In this document: one piece after another, positions 13,594 through 27,060 of the stretch
Position numbering within the stretch: the first letter of the stretch is position 1
Layout: each line of letters begins with the position of its first letter
Assembly (NCBI GenBank): GCA_034440615.1
Contig: JAOTOM010004612.1
Coordinates: 122,001-186,000, forward strand
Direction: 5' to 3'
DNA length: 64,000 nt
Origin: Ashinkailepas kermadecensis
Lineage: Eukaryota; Arthropoda; Thecostraca; Neolepadidae
Notes under the pieces: model-generated
Databases searched by the model: none
What the model saw: the letters and a program-made list of their open reading frames with translations, nothing else
Told to the model about the DNA's origin: nothing
Program-made: the position numbers and the translations under genes

Positions 13594-15274
13594 TGTAGAA
13601 AAGCTGGCTGTGGGGGCACTTTAATTCCAGAAATCTACCCTTCCCAAACTCATGTAGCGGCAGGTTCCGGCCGGTGCCATACTACGGGTCGGCCGAGCAG
13701 CTTACGTCGGCACCTACCCTTGCCAAACTCATGTAGCGGCAGGTTCCGGTCGGTGCCATACTACGGGTCGGCCGAGCAGCTTACGTCGGCACTACCGCCG
13801 ACCGCCGCCGAGGCCAAACGGCTATTGTTCTCCCCTCCCCAATTTCTGGTCAGGTGCCGAGGTGCAGTGATCAGGGGATGGGCACTACCGCCGCCGTCTG
13901 ACGACGTGACCCCGAAGCAGTCCGCCGCCGTGTGAATGCCAATGAGGTGATGTGACTGTCAGTGGGTGATGTATGCCAGTGATTATATTCTGGGAACATT
14001 CGGGCAGGTGTGTATGTATGTGTAGATGACAGTGAGATGACAGGTCTGCAAGTGCATGAAGGGTATGACAGTAGTATGACTGGACGTGACAGATCCTGTC
14101 ACTGTGGTAACAATATGTCAGGTATGTCTCGAGTGCAGTGTGTGTGTGTGTGGGATGACAGGTATGACAGATGTCATACTCCGTGGCCAATGTTGAATGA
14201 GTCTGTGATGCAGGTGTGTCTTGGATTTGTGTCTATGATTTATGACATATAATAATGGTTCACTGCTGGATGAATGTTACTGTGTTTGTGGAATGTCAGA
14301 TGACAGATGGGCTGTAACGCCCCGGAATGCCGGCTGCCTGTGTGCAGTCAGCAGCTCTGGTGTCAGACGCCAGGCCGCGGCGTGGTGCCGCCGAAACATG
14401 CGAGGTCAGCAATAGTTCCCACGATTTGGCCGAGCATTGTTTGTAACCAGAACTCTGGGAATGTCTCTGAGGTCTAAGGGACGGCGCGACCCGCCGGTGC
14501 AGTAGAGTTCGCCGGGCGCGAGCCATTCTTCTCGGATTCGACACGGAGATCATGTGCTTTGGTGATATCAGGGGATGAGCAACCCCCATTGGATAGGAGG
14601 CGTAGACCGCCACATGACCAGGACGTGGCCTGACATTGAGTCAGGGGCGGTGGCCTCCGAGTTAAGGTCGTGGAAAGCCGAGAGGGCTCTCTCACTCAAT
14701 TGTCACCGAGCTGTCGACGAGAGCGGTTGGGGGCTTGGCCCTCCGGCGAAGGCGACTGGCCGTCAGGCCAGTCGCCAGAGGTACGTCCGTGGAACTCTGA
14801 CTGAGAGTCACAGTTTGTCTGTGTGTGAAAATGTAAGCTTACGAGAGTGAGTCTTAGAGTAATTGAAGACCGGTCGGGATGTAAGATGAATCGTATGTGA
14901 ACGCTGTAGTCTCTTGAAGATTTGAATGTGCTACCAGAGACTGAGATGATGTACCGTGACGTGGTGACGTATAACAAGATATGACTGTTGAGATGTATGA
15001 AGATGTGAGATGGCCTGGCGAATCATCTGTCACACGGTTGAAGCTGTCTGTCGTTTAAAGGCACTATTGTACTAATTCGACTCTCACGCTGCACTATTGA
15101 AACCAAATAATTGAACGCAAATATAAGTGCTGGATTTTGTGGTGCCTGGCAATAGATGTGTAGATTAGAGCTCTGAGATTGCGGTACAGAGCCATTTAAT
15201 TTATACCCGGGGTTTATCGTCAACGTTGAGGCTATAGTTCTATCACCGTAGCCCAAAGAAGTTTGCCCCCAACA
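13594..15274. mobile_element. 1.68-kb LTR-like insertion inside the CR1-like LINE
   Basis: The insertion starts TGTAGAAAAG, ends TTTGCCCCCAACA, and is flanked by TAAGTG on both sides, so it has the TG/CA ends and short duplication of an LTR or solo LTR. The last 964 bp (14311-15274), starting TGTAACGCCCCGG, match a second copy at 24144-24947. The first 717 bp have no match there. They include a 79-bp tandem duplication (13635-13793) with a GC-rich core, then GT-rich sequence. The element may be a 3' LTR plus an internal remnant, or a recombined solo LTR. No protein domains are seen. The AATAAA-type hexamer is not obvious. Confidence 0.65.
13635..13793 (+). repeat. 79-bp tandem duplication
   Basis: Two adjacent copies starting ctacccttcccaaactc and ctacccttgccaaactc, 79 bp apart and differing at few bases. 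Each contains gtagcggcaggttccgg and ggtcggccgagcagctta. Confidence 0.93.
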
Positions 15275-15280
15275 TAAGTG
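15275..15280 (+). repeat. right target-site duplication TAAGTG
   Basis: Second copy of the hexamer at 13588-13593, directly after the CAACA end of the insertion. Confidence 0.75.
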
Positions 15281-16065
15281 AAATACCAAGCAAGGGAAAA
15301 TTACTTTTCTACAAGTGCCATATAATGGGAAGAATAATTATCCAATTTAAATGCTAGGAGCCAGGACCAAAGAAGCCAGGAAGAAGGCACTAAGAATGCT
15401 TGGGGCAATAAATAGGAATGCATCATACAAAAGTGAGGAAGTCATCAGGAAGCGTTACTGTACATATGTCAGGCCACATTTGGAATACTGTGTCCAAGCT
15501 TGGTCCCCTAGTTATGAAAAAGATTGTTGGCCTTTAGAGAGAGTACAAAAGAGGGCAACAAAAATGGTTACTGGTATAAGCAACCTGGCATATGAGGGAA
15601 GATTGAAGTAATTTAATTTGTTTTCACTTAGATATAGAAGGCTGAGAGGAGATCTCATCGAGGTCTTTAAGTTTTTTTTTTCATGGTCAGGAACAGGGAT
15701 ATCTCAGGGAAATGTTTGAAGTTAACAGAAATGATGCAATTAGAGGTCATTAATTCAAAATTAAAGTTAATCACAGCAGGACAAGGTTACGACAGTCATT
15801 CTTCACCAACAGGGTAGTAGAACGATGGAACCAGCTGCCAGAAACCATTATCAGTGGCAGCACACTGAACATCTTGAAAAACAGCATATACAACCATTAT
15901 AAGAATAGAGGGCTTGCTTTTCGGTATTCCAGGGAGGGCTGATCGACGGATTTGGTGGGCAACTGGTTCAATGTCCAGAGTGCAACCAAGAAGGGCCCTG
16001 GTGGCTCACAGTTGCACTGATCTTTTATGTCTTCATGTCTTTATGTCTTTATGCTACTTGCACAA
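15281..16065 (+). pseudogene. CR1/L2-type LINE ORF2, C-terminal part and 3' UTR
   Basis: The end of the RT thumb and C-terminal domain is clear: LGAINRNASYKSEEVIRK then YVRPHLEYCVQAWSP, VQKRATKMVTGISNLAYE, YRRLRGDLIEVFK, RLRQSFFTNRVVERWNQLP and STLNIFKNSIYNHY. The frame breaks at about 15610 and again near 15680. The 3' region ends near 16060 with tandem TCTTTATG-like units (gtcttcatgtctttatgtctttatg), as expected for a microsatellite-type CR1/L2 tail. It belongs to the LINE at 11.85-13.6 kb, with the RT core missing between them. Confidence 0.88.
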
Positions 16066-17191
16066 GTATTATGTATTGGATTGAACGCCAGGCTCTGCCA
16101 CCCAATAGCATCCCCCACATTTACTGCAGTTGCATAGATGATATCCTGCAGCGAATTTGACTAAAATCACAAGGTGGGTAATCGCACCGAATTCAGTGTG
16201 AATACACCGTTTGTGCTGACATTTGTGCAGGTGGCATTTCACTAACTTCAAGAGCTAACAAAACTATAACATCCAATGTACATCGTTTGCTAATCACCAA
16301 CTATATACAAATGTGTGTGACTACACCGTTTGTATTTCACAAAAGTTATTGATTTCAAGAATCTTGGTAAATACACCACTTATGATGGCATGCGTTCTAG
16401 GTTGTGTGAATTTTGATGGAGAGCAGTGCCGATAAAGAAAAATGGATGAATCTGAGTTACTTTTCAACAATGTTTAGCTACAGCAAGCAGCTGGGAACTT
16501 AGCGTTCTCTAGACTTCGAAGGAAGATCCCGAACTCCATCTTTATCTGTTAGTTATTTGGGCTTTAGGGCGCTTCGACCAGAATCCCATCTTTATCCTCC
16601 ACAGGCGGTGGAACCGGGAAGATGAGGGCAGGAATTGGGGTGCTGCCCCTCCCAATAAATCCGGAAATCCCCCCCCCCCCTTGGATACGTCACTGGGAGT
16701 GACTACCATTGACGTCAATGGGTGCCAAATCCAACTTGCCGAGTCATCCCCCCCCCCTTTAACGCACCCCAGTAATGTTCGAGCAATGCGATTGTAACTC
16801 GACTTGAAGGGATCATACCACTAGCATATTAGCTGAGACCAGTACCATGAGAGGACCCAGTGGTGTTGTAGTTGGCGCTGCCGGTATTTATGCAGTGTAG
16901 CTTTTGTTATTTATTATTCGGCTACTGAGTACTTACGTGCTTGGTCTTTTTATGAATGTCATCAGTTCAAACCTGTTGTCGACATTCGTTTTGACGTGCT
17001 TGCACCGTCAAGATCAACATTTGTATAAAAAGAGTCAAATATAAGAAGTAAAATATTCGCTTAAGTTGGAAGACCAACTTTTGACCCGACAGGACCGACT
17101 ACGACGGTCTCCTTTAACGTCTACAACAGCACGAGGTCAGCTTTCGTCACTCGCATGTTTGGCTGCCTTCGTTTCGTCTTATCCATAGGGT

Positions 17192-17195
<4 letters not shown>
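16066..17195. other. unassigned sequence with poly-C MITE-like patch
   Basis: No gene. Between about 16610 and 16770 the sequence has poly-C runs and gcagg/ccggaaatcc motifs like the MITEs elsewhere in the window, but ends could not be paired. A TATAAAA motif occurs at about 17023. Confidence 0.35.
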
Positions 17196-18722
<1,527 letters not shown>

Positions 18723-19990
18723 GAGAGTGAGCGAGATAAGAGGTGTTAGGACAGGCACGACGAGGTCAAGCACAGCCTGGTCCGTCGCGCGCTCGCTCGC
18801 GTGATTGGTCTGCCGCCGCGTATCGCAAGCGTGTCCGGGAGCCAGATCGATTCAGATAGTGTTCTGAATAAAAACGTCACGCAGCGTGTCGCTACGTGTT
18901 AGAAGGGAGCGACCCTGGAACCCCCCGTACTGTGGGTACCTCGTGTAACTGCCGGTACGATACATTTTTTTATGAATATAAGCCTATTCATGTGTGCCAG
19001 TTGATGGTATTTACTGACAAGTATATACTCACAAACACACCTACTGGCAGGCCACCATGCCATTACCAGGGCACTATAAATTGGCATGCCATTTCTACTA
19101 AGTTTGATGAATACTATGTAAGACGTTTTACACTTTTCTCGAAGATGTTCGGACGGCCGACCAAAAACCACCTCTCGCGCCATATGACCCCAGCGTTCTT
19201 CCCCACCCCAGCGTGCCCAGATCGCAGCTGCGGCTGACAAAAACAAGCAAACAAGAAGACTGACCTGCGGACTGCAGGTGGTTTTCAAGGCCAAAAATCA
19301 TCACAACAACGAATCGATAGGCGGCCGGGCACGTCCCGAACGCAAAGATGAAACGGCCCGGCATTCGTTCAGGCTCGGCCGCTGCTCGACGATAACATTA
19401 GGAAAATTCAGTCATCTGCGACACGCGTGGCGAGGGGAGAACTGACCGGCCTGCGGCAGAAGCGGGAGTAGCGGCTGGATCTCCAGAACCTTCTCGATCA
19501 TGCCCGCAAAAAGTGTAAGAAAGAGAAAATGGATAAAGCCGGAGGCGATGAAGGGGAAAAGGAACTCATGTGCACGCCACGGGAAGGCAACACACTCGAG
19601 GACGCGCGGCGGTGGACGCCGGACGGACCCTCCCCTTGACGTCCAACGGTGGCACGATGGCGGCACGATCGGATGGAAGAGGTGAAGAACAGAGCCGAGG
19701 CCACCCGCCCCCCACCATCGTCATGTGAGTGTTGCTCGGCACCATGGAGTCCCACCTGTCATCACCACCGTCCCAGCTTAGCCAACCCCACCGGCGCCGA
19801 CCGCTTTCCGAGTAAAGGGGTGGGTGGGATGTGTGTGAGTTTTGTGCCATTTGTACGTAGGTATGGAAGTAGAGATAGCTGTCGTACCAGAGAGCAGGTG
19901 TATATGTTGATTTCTTTTTCTCTATTTTAGTGTAGGAGCGAATGGCAGTGTGGATGGCGGTGGCAGTGAATGGAGTTGGAGTCACTTGGT
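18723..19990. other. unassigned sequence, partly GC-rich
   Basis: No recognised gene. 18780-18900 is CpG-rich and includes gaataaaaacg at about 18866. Overlapping open frames at 19400-19990 on both strands have no family resemblance. Confidence 0.35.
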
Positions 19991-19997
19991 CACCAAA

Positions 19998-20204
19998 TAC
20001 ATACTTGGTTGTGATTTCGCCTCTGAAGAAGAAAAACCTTGGGTTCTTTTACGACGCATTTAACTGCCAGGTTATATAGCGTCGCCAACCTCTCACGCCG
20101 ATTGGTCGCTGTTGGACTCGGTAAATACCGTCAGTTGTGAAATTCGAACCGAAAATCTTGCGATCAAGGTTTCGACGCTCTACCAATTGAGCTACCGCGG
20201 CCCC
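19998..20204 (-). mobile_element. tRNA-derived SINE (tRNA-like head A)
   Basis: On the minus strand the element begins about 20204 with a tRNA-like head: an A-box-like segment (gtagctcaattggtagagcg) and a B-box-like segment (ggttcgaattt). The body contains gaccaatcggcgtgagag and a 7-bp stem-loop gcgacgc/gcgtcgt (arms at 20079-20085 and 20051-20057), then an A/T-rich TTC-type tail near 20000. The body is shared with the SINE at 57117 on the plus strand. The head is too degenerate and the 3' sequence too SINE-like to call it a functional tRNA. Confidence 0.82.
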
Positions 20205-20978
20205 CTGACCTGCTCTATACTAAGATTTACCAGGCTCGCTTTTTCCAGATTCGGTGCATACTATTAAACAACGCAAATGAAATATAATGAAGTTTGGGAG
20301 CGCGCAACTTATGTCAACATCAACGCGAAAGCACGTTTAGTGGCCTGAACCTAAATGCAGCTGGTTTGGATACACAATTATGAAGGACATATCTTGATCG
20401 GAGGGCATTTGTTGCAAAATTCCCTGCAAATATATGTCTTCGTCCCAATCTCGGTCCCTATATGTACTTGTCGTAGTCTCGATCTCTGCCTCTTGATTTC
20501 AGTCTAAATATCTTTCTGTCTCTATCGCTGTATTGATTTCACTCCCGGGAGAACGCTCGGTCTCAGTTTATCTGTCCGTTTCTGGCACGGTCACAATCTC
20601 GATCTCAGTCTCTGTCTCATGATTTTAGTCCAAACATCTGTGTGTTTCCGGCACCCGGCACCTCTTTTCACCTGGGCGAATTTACGGCAGATTTGGGATG
20701 GCAGCGAGAAGAGTTTGACGGCTCCCGCAGATTTGGCGAGACAGACAGCCTGCTAGCTGCCCTCGTATGGGCGATATATCCTAGGAGGGCGTGATTGTGA
20801 GGGGCCTTAGACTCTCCCTTCTTCAAGGAGGGGGAGGGGGGGAGCACAACGAAAGGGCGCAATGACTAAACTCTCCTGATTGTTACTCATGAGCAGTGTT
20901 TCTAAGTGATAACTGCCAACTGGGCATCTGGGAAACTCAGATATGTCTTGACCGCAATATCCCGCTGGTCTCTGTGAC
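20205..20978. other. unassigned sequence
   Basis: Repeated short motifs such as gtctcgatctc and gtctc-rich text at about 20410-20640 suggest degraded low-complexity sequence. No gene or clear element. Confidence 0.35.
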
Positions 20979-20979
20979 C

Positions 20980-21082
20980 CAGAGGCGCAGATAGGCTTCG
21001 AGCAGGGTATGCATGTAAGGGGCTGACGCCGAAAACCGAAAGTTGCACCGCCCCCCCCAAACCGGTGGGCTAAATCCGCCAG
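20980..21082. mobile_element. small MITE-like element
   Basis: The left end reads cagaggcgcagatagg; the right end, reverse-complemented, reads ctggcggatttagc. A poly-C run lies inside. It abuts the truncated RNase H end of the minus-strand LINE. Confidence 0.45.
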
Positions 21083-21084
21083 TG

Positions 21085-24000
21085 TGTGTCCTAAGAAACC
21101 TCTATAAAAGACAGTGCCTTCACGACCGCAATAAGTTCAGAGCTATAAACTGAGATACACACAGGCAAACTGAACGAACGTACAGTAGTACCGCACACAA
21201 AAGCATACCCTGCTCCTGTGGTACTCTTGGAACCATCAGTAAAAATCCTTGTGTGTCCTCGGTAAGAGTCTAGGTGTTCAATCGTTCTCGACCGACACAA
21301 CTCCGACGGGATGTCTCCCTCATGCATGGGTGACAAAGATATGTCAATTGGAGGTGAAACCAGGTTCCAGGGTGGTATCGGTAGTTTTTGTACTTGCATC
21401 ACTCGACGCACTCTCGTTTTACTATTTTTGAAAAGGGTCTGCATCCGTATACAGGAAGGCAAAATCCTCGGATTCTGTACATTGGAAAAAGTGTAAAAAT
21501 GTGGCGGGAGAAGACTGCGTCGTAAGTGGGGTGCGTGGGAAATTGCCGCAGCCTACACGCATATCGCAGACCCAACATTTCACGCCTGAGTGGAAGCAGC
21601 GGTTCATTGGCCTCTGCCGTCAGGCTCGCAGGTGGTCAGGTTCTGAAGGTACCAGTGATAATACGCAGTGCTTAGTGGTGCACCGTATCCAAAGTGCGCT
21701 TATTGCTGGCGCAAGCGCCATCGTACACATAGCACGAGTAGTCAAGTTTGGACCGGATAAATGACTTGTAAAATATCATCAGGGTCTTACGGTCCGCGCC
21801 GTAAGATATTTTAGCAATACATTTCAGTAGGTTCAGATATTTAATACATTTTTCTCTAAGTGTCTTCATGTGGTGTTTGTATGTCAGACGACTGTCAAAT
21901 TGTACTCCCAGAAACTTCACGGTTGATCTTTACTGGGATAGGTTCGCCGTACAGCTTAACGTCGAGTTCCTGGATACATCGTCGGCGGCAGAAATGGATT
22001 GCGGCTGTTTTGTCGGTGGAGCACCGGAAACTATTTTTGATGCTCCAGCTCTGGAGCTTGTTCACTGAAGTCTGCAGCTGTCGTGTCAGTGTTGAAATAT
22101 TTGAGGCAGAGGAACAGATTGCGAAGTCATCGACAAAGAGCGATCGTCCTATGTTCGGCGGCACACTATCGTCAATGCCATTTATCATCATGGCGAACAA
22201 AGTCACACTGAGGACACTGCCCTGTGGGACTCCATTGGTTTGTTGCAACCGTTCGGACAGTTCGTGTCCCACCCGGACGCGGAAGAAGCGTTCAGTTAAA
22301 AAGTTGCGAATGAAAGTGCCTAGATGGCCGCGGATTCAACACTTTCGAACTTTCATCAAAATGCCGTGGCGTCAGATTGTATCATATGCTCCTTCGAGAT
22401 CGAAAAAGACCGCTCCAGTGTGTCGCTTCTGCTTAAAAGCTACACGTATAGCAGTGCCGAGTGTTAGGACATGGTCCGCTGTTCCACGGTGTTTTCTAAG
22501 ACCGCACTGTGCGTTGGTAAAAAAGTCGTGTATTTCTAAAAAACCATGTAAGCCGCACATTGACCATTTTTTCTAGTAATTTACACAAGCACGAGGTCAG
22601 GGCGATGGCCGGTAGTGTAGCGGATCAAGCCCACTCTTGCCTCGCTTTAAGATGGGGACCACTGTGGCTTCCCGCCATGCGGCCGGGAATTGACCTTCCT
22701 CCAACACCATGTAGAATGTCGCTAGTAATGCATTCATAACTCGTGAAGGGAGATGCTTTAGAATCTTGTTGTGAATGCGGTCAGGCCCCTCTGCCCCTCT
22801 TAAGGCTTCTTATTGCCGACCGCAGTTCTGCTGCGGTGAATCGCTCATTATACGGGAAATGTTCCGAGGTAGAAACATTTATCGTTTGTCTTTGTAAGCG
22901 AGCCTTCCGACGACGAAACTCAGGGTGGAGGTTTTCTGCTTGGCGGCGTGTCACTATTGCTCGGCCAATTGCGTTTGCAACGTCGGAAGGATGGCTAACC
23001 TCTGCACCAGCTACTCGGAGCACTGGGAGAGGGACCGAATTAAATTTTCCCTCGATGCGCTTCACACGAGACCACACTTGTGTAATTGGAGTACATCGGT
23101 TTAGTGTTGTCAGATGCTCCCTCCACGATGTGCGTTTGGCCTCTCTTATTGTTCGTCGCGCGAAAGCTCGCGGCTTTTGGAAGGCTATTAAGTTGGCTGA
23201 AGAGCAACTTTTGTTAAATTTCCTTAATGCTCGTCTGCGTTCTCGTATGGCGTTCCGACATGCCATGGACCACCAAGGGACTGGTGTGCGGCGGGGAGCT
23301 CCAGACGTCTGCGGGATGCAGGCATCGGCCGACTGCAAGAGCAGGGAAGATAATTATTGTACTGACAAAGTGGTTGCATCGTAGTCGTCTCCAAAAGACG
23401 CTTGCACACCTCTTCTCTCGAACTGCTCCCAGTCAGCCTTTTTAACATTCCACCTCCGAGGTCTCAGACCAAGCACAGCCCGATCCCTATACTCGAGAAA
23501 TACCGGAAAATGATCACTGCCCAGATAATGAGCATGCACTGTCCACGTAAAACATTGCGTCAAACGTGGGCTTGCGAGTCTAACGTCGATCGCAGACGTG
23601 GCACCGGAAGGGAGTGTAAAATGAGTGGCAGTACCGGTATTTAAAAGGCAGAGGGATTCGTCATGAATAAAACTATCCATAACGCGGCCTCGAGGATTGG
23701 TATAATGGCATCCCCAAGCTACGTGGTGTGCGTTAAAGTCGCCAAGAAGTAGAAGAGGAGGAGGCAGCTCCAGCATCAACCGTCTTAGCTCGACGGAAGG
23801 GAACGGGATTCCGGCGGCAGACAGACTGAGCATAGTGCAACTGTGCGGCGACTGAAACAGACTCTGGCAGCGACGGCTTGGAGAGGTTTTGAGAACGACT
23901 TCTTGGTACGAGGCGTTATGACTGATTGCTAGGATAACTCCTCGATGTGCAACTGTGTCTGAGGGCATGTATTTCGTTAGCACAGAGTAACCTTTGATAT

Positions 24001-24112
24001 AAAATGAAGACTGCAGCGGCAGCTTAGTTTCTTGTAGACATACTGCAATTGGACATCTCATGTTCATAACTACTTCGAAATCAGCTGTAACAATGTTAGA
24101 TATAATCATACC
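21085..24112 (-). pseudogene. I-type LINE ORF2, decayed: endonuclease, reverse transcriptase, RNase H
   Basis: Minus strand, reading down from 24109. The endonuclease has CLQETKLP, LLLLGDFNAHH with the catalytic Asp/Asn, and GSDHFPV. A linker follows (22781-23338). RT motifs are VFFDLEGAYDTI (about 22390), GVPQGSVLSVTLFAMMING (about 22220), the catalytic SLFVDDFAI (about 22140) and MKFLGVQFDSRLTYK (about 21910). RNase H begins with IFTDGSKS (about 21250) and SVYSSELIAVVKAL (about 21130) and is cut off at about 21085 next to a MITE. Possession of RNase H after RT is typical of the I group. At least five frame changes separate the parts. It pairs with the zinc-knuckle ORF1 at 25.1-27.06 kb; an LTR-like insertion at 24144-24947 lies between them. 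Confidence 0.88.
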
Positions 24113-24143
24113 ATTCGGCCCTCATCGTTCGAGAATGCGCCGT

Positions 24144-24947
24144 TGTATAACGCCGGGTGACGCGTGAATCATGCCACCACTGTCGACGGCCGGCCGGACA
24201 CGTCTTAATGCATGTTATGACTTCGGCCGATACCTGAGCCACCGACAACGGCTCTGCATCCTGGCTAGATAGCTTCGGAATGCCACTGTCGACTGCAGGT
24301 AGGAAATGCTTATCAAATGTTGTGGGTTATGTTTGCGATCCGAGCCGACCAGAGAACGACTCTGAGCAGACGTGGTATGTCTGATGTCGGAGAGACAGCG
24401 CGGAGTTCAGAGCGAGCCTTTGTTCTCTAGCGGGGATGAGTAACCCCACTGGTCTGTGGCGCCGTCAGTCATGTGTCTATGACGTATTAGCGGTCTGGTC
24501 ACGTGGTACAGGCGTTGCCGAGGTTACTTAGTGACTGAGCCGGAGATGAACGCTCTCACTATCTGGTCGACGAACGTACGACGCGGCCGGCCTGGCCCGC
24601 GGCCTGGCCCGCCGCCTAGCCCGCCCTGGCTCACCACTGGAGGTATGTCTGATACGTCTGTTGAGATGTAGATCGACAGAGAAGTTGTTGCACATGTCTG
24701 ACGAGATGAAAAGCTGTTGTATCATCGCCTATATCTCGCTGCGCCACTAATGACTGATCTTCATGGTCGCTGACTAATAGCACAATACAAGTGCTGGCTT
24801 TGGAAGTGCGTGTCAAGAGGTGTGCAGATCAGAGCTCTGAGATGAGTCAGAGCCATTATTGAAAACATAACCGGGGTTTTAAATATCGCAAACGCTGAGG
24901 TACCCTAGACTATTCTACGAGTCGAAAATGAAGGTTTGCCCCCCTCA
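24144..24947. mobile_element. second copy of the LTR-like repeat, inside the I-type LINE
   Basis: Starts TGTATAACGCCGGG and ends TTTGCCCCCCTCA. It matches 14311-15274 over its length, including ggggatgagtaacccc, caagtgctggctttg, cagagctctgagatgagtcagagccatt (in pieces) and ataaccggggtttta. That its homology begins exactly at the TGTA-AACGCC end supports this as the true LTR-type boundary. I could not find matching target duplications. It separates ORF1 and ORF2 of the LINE. Confidence 0.72.
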
Positions 24948-25099
24948 GGGATGACCAGAAAAACGTTCACTACACAGCCATGTTCGGGCGAATCCCTCTG
25001 CAATTCCATTGTAAAACTAGTTGAGTCATCGGGTTAATTAGTAAAACGGGCTAAAAGAACAAAACAAAATAAAAGGCTGAGGTGCACTAAAGTTGACTA

Positions 25100-27060
25100 G
25101 AGTGGATGTCTAAAAATGGCTCTCAGCTCCTACCCTCGCACCACCATCAGGACGCGGCTCAAGACCGGGGACACAGGGGTCCAACCCAAACGAGGCCGTC
25201 CGCGGCCGCGACCTGGGCAACACCCCCTCCGGAGGCGACACTACCTAGGGAAAGATGCGTTTTTCGGCGCGCGCCGTTCCTCCCGGTGCTGGGGTACAAG
25301 GGACACCAATCCGGGGCGGCAGAGGAGGACCCATTTTGGCCGAGTCGGGCCTTGGTGCTGGAGCGTGGGACGGGCCCTCCACTCGCCTGCGCGGCGACGG
25401 AGTAGCCGCCCCTGGTTTGACACATTGATCCGGTTTGCTGATTGATTGGCGGTTTGCTGCTCGGACCCTCTGTGTCCGCGAGGCGCGTCCGCTTGGCGTC
25501 ACGAGCGCGCCTTTCAGACTCCTGCCGCTGAAGGGTGACATCTGACACAGGTACCGACCCGGCTGCACCGGTATTTCCAGAAAAAATCACGTATCCAGCG
25601 GTTGCAGGGCTCCTCCCAGTGGGAGACCCTGTGGAATACTTGGGTGCACAGGACGAGGGCTTCGCAGGCCTCTTGGCACTCTGAGCCTGGGTCCACTCAT
25701 CGTCAGCCTTCGTCCCTGGTAGTAATTCCTCCGTCCTAGTTGGGGCTTCGGAGCGAGATCTCGTCGGTTCTGTCACGGTAGATGGGGTCTCAGTCAAATC
25801 GGATGTTGTAGGTGCAGTCTCGTCAGCGCCTTGGCCCTTTCGGGGATCGCTTGGAGCGGCCACGCGTCTCATCTCCGCAGAGGGAGATGTTAAGCAAAGG
25901 GGTACAGTCGAGTCCGAAGGATTACAGCAGGCTACGAAGTTGGGATAAAAACTGGGCAGCATTACTAGGCTGCTGCTGTGTGGAAGCAGGCTGTGTGTTG
26001 CTCACCTTCGCTGCGTATGAGACTTTATGGTGGGTTTCTTCATATATTTCCCGGACTTATCTGAAGGAAAGTTCCCCTGAGCATTTTATAGCAATTATCT
26101 CTTTCTCCCTTGCCTGCGCTGGGCATACTCTATCGTACACAGTGTGCGGCACCTGGACCTGGCCGCAGTTCACGCACCACACATTTGTGGAGGCGCAGTC
26201 ATTAGTGACGTGTCCTGACGACCCGCACCTACGACAGGTTGGGCGGCCGGGACAATACTGGTTTGTATGTCCGTACCTTTGACATCTAAAACATCGCATA
26301 GGGCTAGGGACAAACATGCGTACTTTAACCCTCACGTAGCCAACGTATACTGCGGCGGGTAAGTCAGTCGAGTTAGAAGTCAGAACTACGTTGTTCGTCA
26401 TTTGCAGTTCACCTCCGCATCTCATCTTCATCTTCGTTAGAGCATCTACCACACCGTAATCGGACAACCCATCAACGATTTTCGCCTCGGGAACATCTCT
26501 GAGATCGAAACATGTTATGACTCCCTTAGAGTGTTTTTTTTGTGTTGTGTGGTGTCACTGAGATTGGTATGACGACCTCGCGCCTCCCACCATTGTCACG
26601 AACGGAATACTTAAACTCACGAACTTCAAGTGCCCTCTTGGCGTCCTCGGCGTTACGGAACTCAACCTCCATACCTCCGTCACGTAGCTTCTAGCAGCGG
26701 AATATGTTCCCAAAACGGTCACAGCCACGTTTACATTCGAACGGCGAGAGTAATGATAGGGATTTATCAGAATCACAAGATTTCAAAATAAGTATTCGTG
26801 GGGCAGGTAACCTTGTTTTTGGTGGGCTCGCACTGTGGGGAACACTGCATATGGATGCATTGTAAGAATCGTGCTTGGTCGAAATATTGTGAGGCTGAGG
26901 AGACCGACGGTACGCCTCAGCAGGCGTTCGATTCGCTGATTGGTTATCACCCGGTGGCTCGGTGGTTTGGACCTCGTTGGAACGTCCTGGAGGGGTCGTG
27001 TTTGGTGTAGCCATGTGAGTGTGATTGTTTCGGCTCATCGTGGCGCCCCACCACACGGGG
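25100..27060 (-). pseudogene. I-type LINE ORF1 (Gag-like) with three zinc knuckles
   Basis: Minus strand. The N-terminal part (27056-26691) reads LILKSCDSDKSLSLLSPFEC, then FGNIFRC; the next segment, in other frames, carries KFSVRD-like and ALEVREFK sequence similar to LINE ORF1 RRM-type regions. The central part (26467-26057) has CFRCQRYGHTNQYC and CRRCGSSGHVTNDC (both C-x2-C-x4-H-x4-C), then a third variant knuckle, CVNCGQVQVPHTVYDRVC. A hydrophilic Ser/Thr/Pro-rich tail follows (25962-25159). The protein would bind RNA and form the retrotransposition particle. Frame breaks near 26690, 26560 and 26050 make it a pseudogene. It lies just upstream of the ORF2 remnants on the same strand. Confidence 0.85.

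Noticed and set aside
20133..20204. Functional tRNA gene
   Set aside because: Poor stem pairing, a degenerate B box and a SINE body and tail shared with another locus show that it is a SINE head.
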